This document shows positions 1 through 5,899 of a stretch of 5,899 bases of DNA, in pieces (position 1 is the first letter of the stretch; each line of letters starts with the position of its first letter). The stretch spans positions 1 to 5,899 of the forward strand of contig JAEWIV010000165.1 of the NCBI GenBank assembly GCA_023386865.1, in the 5' to 3' direction. The DNA comes from Pseudomonadota bacterium. GTDB lineage: Bacteria; Pseudomonadota; Alphaproteobacteria; Reyranellales; Reyranellaceae. The notes under the pieces were generated by a model that was not told the DNA's origin, ran no database searches, and saw nothing but the letters and a program-made list of their open reading frames with translations. The position numbers were made by a program, and so were the translations under genes.

Positions 1-2
1 GC

Positions 3-107
3 TTCCGGCGCGCCGTCGACAACTTACTGAAGCAGGAGCGCCCGGCCGTCGAACAGGAGATCGAAGGCCTGATGGAATACTCGCCGTTCCGGAAGGAGAA
101 CGAGTAG
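3..107 (+). CDS. C-terminal end of an unidentified protein (5' truncated by window edge)
   Basis: Reading from base 3 gives 34 residues, beginning FRRAVDNLLKQERPAVE and ending SPFRKENE, followed by TAG at 105-107. The segment is charged and looks helical, as C-terminal tails often are. Codons are GC-rich at third positions and the other two plus frames give less protein-like translations, which supports coding. The start lies left of the window. I do not recognise the family from so short a tail. It converges on the minus-strand exported-protein gene, with only 17 nt between the two stop codons and no obvious terminator hairpin in the gap. Confidence 0.55.
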   Translation, partial: FRRAVDNLLKQERPAVEQEIEGLMEYSPFRKENE

Positions 108-124
108 CCCGTCCGTCGTCCTTC

Positions 125-688
125 CTACTGCCGGTTGCCATCCCCGACATTCGGCTTCAGGGCATGCGAGTCGGGGAACACAACCATGAACAGCTCGCGA
201 AAGAGCGCCGCGACGCGCGGGTCGCCGGCAGCGCTGGCCGCGGTCCACGCCGTCGTCTCCGACATCACCACCTCGTTGCGGCAATAGACGGCGTAGGCCC
301 GGAAGAGGCCCGGCTGGCCGGACTTGAAGCGTGTGACACCGCTGCAGACCTCCTTGCCTGCGAGATCGCTGGCGGCATCGAACACCAGCACCAGGCGATA
401 GTTAGGCTGGTCCTTTGCCGTCTCGACGTCATAGACGAAGGTCAGCGCGGGCCGCGGCTTGGCGGCCTGCATCAGCGGCAGCAGGTCGCGCGCCACGGAG
501 CCGATATCGCTGCCTGGAAACGGATTGCCGGCCAGAACGACCTTGAAGTCGTGATGGTCGGCGACGGCGAAGAATTCGCCGTAGTCGTATTGCGGCGCGT
601 AGTAGGTGCCGCCGATGACCGCCGCGGATGCGATAGTCGGCGCGAGGGCGACTCCGACGGCCGCGGCGATGGTCTTGCTGATCTTCAT
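125..688 (-). CDS. Exported protein of unknown function, 187 aa
   Basis: The start ATG (686-688) has a strong Shine-Dalgarno sequence, GGAGGAA, four bases upstream (complement of 693-699); the stop is TAG. The N-terminus is a typical Sec signal peptide: MKISK, a hydrophobic run of Ala/Val/Leu, then an ASA-type cleavage site near residue 22. The mature part of about 165 residues has no further membrane segment and no lipobox cysteine, so the protein is probably periplasmic or secreted. Visible points are a Tyr/Phe-rich start (residues 29-40), a VVLAGNPFPG segment (50-59), an LVLVFD strand (99-104) and two cysteines (115 and 136) that could form a disulfide. I cannot name the family and assign no enzymatic function. 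It lies about 100 nt downstream of the small membrane protein gene on the same strand, so it may be read through from clpSA or have its own promoter. Confidence 0.85.
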   Translation of the reverse strand: MKISKTIAAAVGVALAPTIASAAVIGGTYYAPQYDYGEFFAVADHHDFKVVLAGNPFPGSDIGSVARDLLPLMQAAKPRPALTFVYDVETAKDQPNYRLVLVFDAASDLAGKEVCSGVTRFKSGQPGLFRAYAVYCRNEVVMSETTAWTAASAAGDPRVAALFRELFMVVFPDSHALKPNVGDGNRQ

Positions 689-701
689 GGCGTTCCTCCA
701 T

Positions 702-717
702 CAGGCTCTCTCGCCTG
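702..717 (-). repeat. Small hairpin in the leader of the 187-aa exported protein gene
   Basis: CAGGC at 702-706 pairs perfectly with GCCTG at 713-717 around a six-base loop. In the minus-strand transcript the hairpin would sit just upstream of the GGAGGAA ribosome-binding site (complement of 693-699). It is short and in GC-rich DNA, so it could be chance. A modest effect on translation initiation is possible. Confidence 0.25.
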
Positions 718-753
718 CAGGAGGATCCTCGCCGACCGAGCGTTACGTCGCCC

Positions 754-774
754 TGACCGGGCAGTTGTCGGTCA
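754..774. repeat. Inverted repeat TGACCG-N9-CGGTCA
   Basis: TGACCG at 754-759 and CGGTCA at 769-774 are perfect inverted copies nine bases apart, with centres 15 bp apart. They lie between the stop of the small membrane protein and the start of the exported-protein gene. No T-run follows on the minus strand, so it is a poor intrinsic terminator. The geometry would also suit a dimeric repressor site, but no -35/-10 pair was seen to anchor that reading. Confidence 0.3.
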
Positions 775-789
775 TTACGCCCGAATGAC

Positions 790-965
790 TCAACGGCGGC
801 GCAACAGCAATACGCCGAAGAAGAACAGGACGAAGAACACCAGCGGCTGGACGATGCCCATCGGCACCTCCCAACCGCCGTTCTCGACGATGAAAACGGT
901 GGCCCAGAAGACCGCGGTGGCGGCCACCGCGGCCCGAAACGCGACCCAAACCGGTCGGAAGAACC

Positions 966-969
<4 letters not shown>
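790..969 (-). CDS. Small two-helix membrane protein translationally coupled to clpA, 59 aa
   Basis: The frame opens at GTG (969-967) and ends at TGA (792-790). This GTG is the first codon after an in-frame stop (972-970), and the only in-frame ATG is codon 37, so the start is well constrained. GTG overlaps the clpA stop as GTGA, a four-base overlap typical of translational coupling; the nearest purine-rich motif (AGGAA, 988-984) is 14 nt away, too far for a good ribosome-binding site. The protein starts MRFFRPVWVAF. It has a hydrophobic segment at about residues 6-28, a short polar turn (E29-N30-G31-G32-W33-E34), a second very hydrophobic segment at about 39-56 (FFVLFFFGVLLL) and a C-terminal RRR. 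Positive charges at both ends predict N-in/C-in topology with a short periplasmic loop. Third positions are mostly G or C, as in real genes here. I do not recognise the family; a role with ClpAP is inferred only from coupling. Confidence 0.8.
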
Positions 970-3290
<2,321 letters not shown>

Positions 3291-3297
3291 CGAACTA

Positions 3298-3301
3298 CCT
3301 C
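3298..3301 (-). promoter_or_regulatory. Shine-Dalgarno site of clpA that decides its start
   Basis: On the minus strand GAGG (3301-3298) stands seven bases before the ATG at 3290 and thirteen before the alternative ATG at 3284 (codon 3). Spacing favours the longer form beginning MSMLSKNL, although E. coli ClpA aligns best with the shorter MLSKNL start. Confidence 0.55.
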
Positions 3302-3335
3302 GACTGCAGGAACAACGTGCAACTCTCGATCAGGT

Positions 3336-3767
3336 TCACTCCTTCTCCAACGTACACTGGAGAGGGTGCTGGTTCTTGCGCGCGTAATCCACGGTTTGCG
3401 TCACCTTCGTCTCGGCGATCTCGTAGGTATATACGCCGCATATGCCGACGCCCTTTTGATGGACGTGCAGCATGATCTTGGTGGCCTCTTCGCGATTCTT
3501 CTGGAAGATGTGCTGCAGGACGTCGACGACGAATTCCATCGGCGTGTAATCGTCGTTCAGCATCAATACCTTATACATGGACGGCTTCTTGGTCCGGGTC
3601 CGCGTAAGCGTCAGCGCCCCGCTTCGGCCCTCGCCATCGCCCTCCCCGTCGTCGCGGCGCGGCGGCTGCGGCGGCGGACCACCGGGCGGTTCATTGGGCC
3701 CGCCCAGTCGGTCGCCTTCGAGGCGCCACTCGCAGTCGATACGCAGAGAGTCCATTGTCCGGATCAC
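3336..3767 (-). CDS. clpS: ATP-dependent Clp protease adaptor ClpS, with long disordered N-terminal extension
   Basis: ClpS is the cytoplasmic N-recognin: it binds bulky N-terminal residues of N-degron substrates and delivers them to the ClpA N-domain. The conserved core runs from about residue 61 (KKPSMYKVLMLNDDYTPMEF) to the C-terminal HPLQCTLEKE. Binding-pocket residues matching E. coli N34, D35, D36, T38, M40, H66 and L99 are visible as N71, D72, D73, T75, M77, H103 and L136. The first 60 residues are low-complexity, rich in Gly, Pro, Arg and acidic residues (GGPPPQPPRRDD at 29-40), and longer than the roughly 25-residue N-terminal arm of E. coli ClpS. The start is uncertain: GTG at 3767-3765 is the first possible codon after an upstream in-frame TGA but has GGGGGA only two bases before it; ATG at codon 5 (3755-3753) is an alternative with that motif 14 bases away. 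It lies 45 nt upstream of clpA on the same strand with no terminator between, so the two are probably co-transcribed. Confidence 0.96.
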   Translation of the reverse strand: MIRTMDSLRIDCEWRLEGDRLGGPNEPPGGPPPQPPRRDDGEGDGEGRSGALTLTRTRTKKPSMYKVLMLNDDYTPMEFVVDVLQHIFQKNREEATKIMLHVHQKGVGICGVYTYEIAETKVTQTVDYARKNQHPLQCTLEKE

Positions 3768-3794
3768 AGTCCCCCATCAGGCCGAAACGCTCGA

Positions 3795-3800
3795 ATTATA
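3795..3800 (-). promoter_or_regulatory. Probable -10 element of the clpS-clpA promoter
   Basis: The minus strand carries a perfect TATAAT at 3800-3795, about 28 bases upstream of the clpS GTG, in an otherwise GC-rich spacer. Transcription would start near 3788. I find no convincing TTGACA-like -35 at 16-18 bp spacing. The element sits in CCTATATAAT, which also resembles the CYTATNT-type -10 of alphaproteobacterial heat-shock (RpoH) promoters, but the expected CTTG -35 was not seen. The sigma factor is therefore left open. Confidence 0.5.
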
Positions 3801-3885
3801 TAGGCACGCCCCGGGTTTCCGCTACCTCGGCGACCAGTGGCTTCGCCCACAGCAATGCCGCCGCCGTCTGCTGGACTGCACCCAA

Positions 3886-3900
3886 CCGGCAAATAGCCGG
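3886..3900 (-). terminator. Possible weak terminator hairpin after the 235-aa exported protein gene
   Basis: CCGGC (3886-3890) and GCCGG (3896-3900) form a perfect five-base stem around AAATA. A further CCGGC at 3906-3910 offers an alternative partner for 3896-3900. It lies about 18 nt downstream of the TAA of the minus-strand gene (3920-3918). There is no T-run after it, so it is at best a weak or Rho-assisted signal and could simply be GC-rich spacer. Confidence 0.3.
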
Positions 3901-3917
3901 CGGCACCGGCCGGCGGC

Positions 3918-4625
3918 TTATCTAGGCCGCAATCCATCGCGGCCGACCGTCAGCGTCCATTGGTTGGCCTTCATGTGATTGACCGGTGCGTTGGGATCGC
4001 GTCGCAACTCCGCCGGCACCAGCTTGCGCGGCGGGTTGACCGGCACCGGCACCGTGTCGAACGCAAAGAGCTTCTGGGCGAATTTGACGTTGGCGAAGCC
4101 GTCGGTCGGATAGTGATAGGCTTGGAAGCCCCAGATCCCGTCGCGACACGAGGCGACCGTCCACCAGAAGTCGACATCGGGAAGGCGCAGGCCATCGCGC
4201 GGCGGGCCGAAGGCGGCGCTTGCCTGGAAGAGCGCCATCAGCTCACGCGTCTCGCCAGCATTCAGGATGCGCTCGCCCTTCCTCATGCTCCACGGCTTCA
4301 GGACGTCGCCACTATTGAACAGCAGCATGTTCGAGACGACGCCTTGGTCGGCCAGAACGCCGATATTAAGGCCGGCGGTGCCGTCGGGCTGCAGAAACAG
4401 CTCGTAGGTCCTGACCTGCTCGGAGTAGATGGCATTGTAGACGAGACGCATCCGATTGCGCCCGTCCTTGCCGCAGTTGGCCCGGATATCGTCGCCGCCG
4501 ACATAGGCGAACCAGTTGAAGCTGCGCACGATGGGCGGGTCGACATTGCGGTCAGGCCGCTGAGCCGAGGCCATCGGCGACGCCAGCAGGGCGAGCCCGA
4601 ATACGGCCATAGACTTCGATTTCAT
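3918..4625 (-). CDS. Exported protein of unknown function, 235 aa
   Basis: The chosen ATG (4625-4623) has GGAG (4636-4633) seven bases upstream and is followed directly by a signal peptide: MKSKSMAVFG, a hydrophobic LALLASPM core and an ASA cleavage site near residue 21. The open frame continues upstream to 5528, but that part is antisense to the carboxypeptidase and is not real. The mature protein of about 214 residues has no other membrane span and no lipobox, so it is probably periplasmic. Landmarks are FNWFAYVGGDDIRANCG (36-52), RMRLVYNAIYSEQVRTYE (58-75), FWWTVASCRDGIWGFQAYHY (153-172) and two cysteines, 51 and 160, each in a polar/Gly context and possibly disulfide-linked. It is rich in aromatic residues, as in extracytoplasmic beta-folds. 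I cannot name the family and assign no activity. It lies about 150 nt upstream of clpS on the same strand and is divergent from the carboxypeptidase gene. Confidence 0.87.
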   Translation of the reverse strand: MKSKSMAVFGLALLASPMASAQRPDRNVDPPIVRSFNWFAYVGGDDIRANCGKDGRNRMRLVYNAIYSEQVRTYELFLQPDGTAGLNIGVLADQGVVSNMLLFNSGDVLKPWSMRKGERILNAGETRELMALFQASAAFGPPRDGLRLPDVDFWWTVASCRDGIWGFQAYHYPTDGFANVKFAQKLFAFDTVPVPVNPPRKLVPAELRRDPNAPVNHMKANQWTLTVGRDGLRPR

Positions 4626-4799
4626 CGCGCAACTCCGGCCACAGAACGACAGCCTCCATTGGAGAGTCCACGGCAAGTTGGGCATCAAGGCGGCAGCATA
4701 AAAGTTGCATAACCCCATAAATTTGAGTATCGTCGAGGAACTGCCCCTAAGCCTTTGCTTCGGCACAAAAATATAGACTTTGGTAATGGCGTAATTGCG
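4626..4799. promoter_or_regulatory. Divergent intergenic region between exported-protein and carboxypeptidase genes
   Basis: These 174 bases must hold promoters for both divergent genes and are clearly AT-richer than their surroundings, especially 4693-4730 and 4766-4799. Two GCATAA copies (4696-4701 and 4707-4712) stand 11 bp apart, one helical turn, and another CATAA follows at 4716-4720. For the plus strand TATAGA (4772-4777) could be a -10, but no good -35 sits 16-18 bp upstream. GGAAC at 4737-4741 resembles a stress-sigma (EcfG) -35, but CGTT is missing at the required spacing. No promoter can be fixed with confidence. Confidence 0.4.
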
Positions 4800-5899
4800 A
4801 TGACCTCCCCTCTCCGTCGCATCGCGGCCGGCCTTTCCCTGCTCGCCGCAGCGTTCTTTCTTGTTGCCGCTCTCCTGCCCGGTGATGCCAACGCGCAATC
4901 GCCGCCGGTGAAGCGCGCCGCGCCGACCGGCAAGGCAAAGGCCAAAGCGGTCCGGCCGGCCGCCGCCTCGAACTGGGTGTCCAACCCCGCCGTCGACGGC
5001 CGCGACGCCTACATCATCCTCGACGCCGCCAGCGGGCGCGAGTTGTCGTCCGATCAGCCCGACCAGCTTCGCCATCCGGCGTCGCTTACCAAGCTGATGA
5101 CGATCTATCTGACCTTCTCGGCGCTCGACTCGGGTCGCCTCTCCCTCGGCGACGGCCTGCCGGTATCGATCAACGCGCTCAATGCGCCGCCGACCAAGAT
5201 GGGACTGCCGCCGGGCGGCACGGTCAGCGTGCGCGACGCCACGATGGCGCTGGTGACGCGCTCGGCCAACGATGCCGCCGTCGTTCTGGCAGAAGCGCTG
5301 GGCGGCGACGAAGCCAGTTTCGCGCAGATGATGACCAGCAAGGCGCGTCAGCTCGGCATGTCCCAGACGGTGTTCCGCAACGCCTCCGGCCTGCCCAACC
5401 GCGAGCAGGTCACGACCGCGCGTGACATGGCGCGCCTCGCATTCGCGCTGATGCGCGACTTCCCCCACTACTACCCGGTCTTCTCGGTGCAGAGCTGGCC
5501 CTATCGAGGTCGTACGCTCGAGAACCACAACCGCATGCTGGGCTCCTACGAAGGCGCCGATGGCCTGAAGACGGGCTACACCAACGCCTCGGGCTTCAAT
5601 CTCGTGATGTCGGCCATGCGCGACAACCGGCGCCTGATCGGCGTGGTCATGGGCGGCGACAGCGCCGGCCAGCGCGACCGCATGATGGCGATGCTGATGG
5701 ACCAGGGCTTCGCCTCCGCCTCGACCATGCGGCTGTCGGCCTGGACGAACATCCGCAAGCCCCCTTCGGCGCGCTACACGTCAGCCAATTTCGATCCCAG
5801 CCTGGTGCTTCCTGAAAGCACGCCGAAGCTCGCCGCCAACACGGCGCCGCTGGCCGGCTTCACTGCCGCTGCACCGCCGCCACCACCGCCACCGAAGGC
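4800..5899 (+). CDS. D-alanyl-D-alanine carboxypeptidase, peptidase S11 family (3' end outside window)
   Basis: This serine DD-carboxypeptidase (low-molecular-weight PBP) removes the terminal D-Ala of peptidoglycan stem peptides in the periplasm. The frame runs from ATG 4800 through 366 codons to the window edge with no stop. Residues 1-32 are a signal peptide (MTSPLRRI, hydrophobic LSLLAAAFFLVAALL, ANA cleavage), then a short basic Ala/Lys linker. The catalytic triad motifs are in order: S95-L-T-K98 (SxxK), S155-A-N157 (SxN, SAND) and K257-T-G259 (KTG, in GLKTGYTNASGFN). The S11 domain ends near residue 310. The following residues are low-complexity and turn into a proline run (359-365), instead of the PBP5-type beta-domain expected there. 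A C-terminal SPOR or other domain past the edge is possible but unseen. The ribosome-binding site is poor: a two-codon ATG-GCG-TAA (4786-4794) ends five bases before the start. The family is clear, but dacA/dacC-type naming is not. Confidence 0.95.
   Translation, partial: MTSPLRRIAAGLSLLAAAFFLVAALLPGDANAQSPPVKRAAPTGKAKAKAVRPAAASNWVSNPAVDGRDAYIILDAASGRELSSDQPDQLRHPASLTKLMTIYLTFSALDSGRLSLGDGLPVSINALNAPPTKMGLPPGGTVSVRDATMALVTRSANDAAVVLAEALGGDEASFAQMMTSKARQLGMSQTVFRNASGLPNREQVTTARDMARLAFALMRDFPHYYPVFSVQSWPYRGRTLENHNRMLGSYEGADGLKTGYTNASGFNLVMSAMRDNRRLIGVVMGGDSAGQRDRMMAMLMDQGFASASTMRLSAWTNIRKPPSARYTSANFDPSLVLPESTPKLAANTAPLAGFTAAAPPPPPPPK

Noticed and set aside
4737..4763. EcfG-type stress promoter (GGAAC at 4737-4741) for the carboxypeptidase
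   Set aside because: The bases 16-18 after GGAAC read CTTCGG rather than CGTT, so the -10 half is missing.
4626..5528. N-terminal 301 codons of a 536-codon minus-strand open frame continuing into the 235-aa exported protein
   Set aside because: This part lies antisense to the carboxypeptidase and across the divergent promoter spacer. A good ribosome-binding site and signal peptide occur at the internal ATG at 4625, so the upstream frame is open only by chance.

Overview
The window looks like chromosomal DNA from a GC-rich alphaproteobacterium. Third codon positions are mostly G or C. The ClpS core is of alphaproteobacterial type (ending HPLQCTLEKE), and the D-Ala-D-Ala carboxypeptidase carries the SAND form of the SxN motif and a proline-rich tail. 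A Rhodospirillales/Reyranella-like or Hyphomicrobiales host is a guess, not a result.

Layout, left to right. (1) Bases 3-107 are the last 34 codons of an unidentified plus-strand gene. (2) Convergent to it with a 17-nt gap is a minus-strand gene (688-125) for an exported 187-residue protein of unknown function. (3) Upstream of that on the minus strand is a 59-residue, two-helix membrane protein (969-790) that starts with GTG inside the clpA stop codon. (4) Then come clpA (3290-966) and clpS (3767-3336), a compact clpS-clpA-small membrane protein unit behind a TATAAT-like -10 element. (5) A second minus-strand exported protein of unknown function follows (4625-3918). (6) Divergent from it across a 174-nt AT-richer spacer is a plus-strand serine D-Ala-D-Ala carboxypeptidase (from 4800), cut off by the right edge.

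How the genes work together: ClpS recognises proteins with N-degrons and hands them to the ClpA unfoldase, which feeds the ClpP peptidase (not in this window). ClpA keeps both ATPase sites and an LGF-type ClpP-docking loop, so the module looks complete and functional. The small membrane protein is almost certainly co-translated with ClpA, but its role is unknown. The carboxypeptidase is an envelope enzyme of peptidoglycan maturation and the two exported unknowns are probably periplasmic; nothing in the sequence ties them to ClpSA beyond proximity.

This is mainly a housekeeping region. No mobile element, CRISPR array, tRNA, rRNA or riboswitch was seen. The most interesting item is the unlisted small membrane protein coupled to clpA. 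Very long open frames lie antisense to clpA and to the carboxypeptidase, and these are treated as GC-driven shadows.
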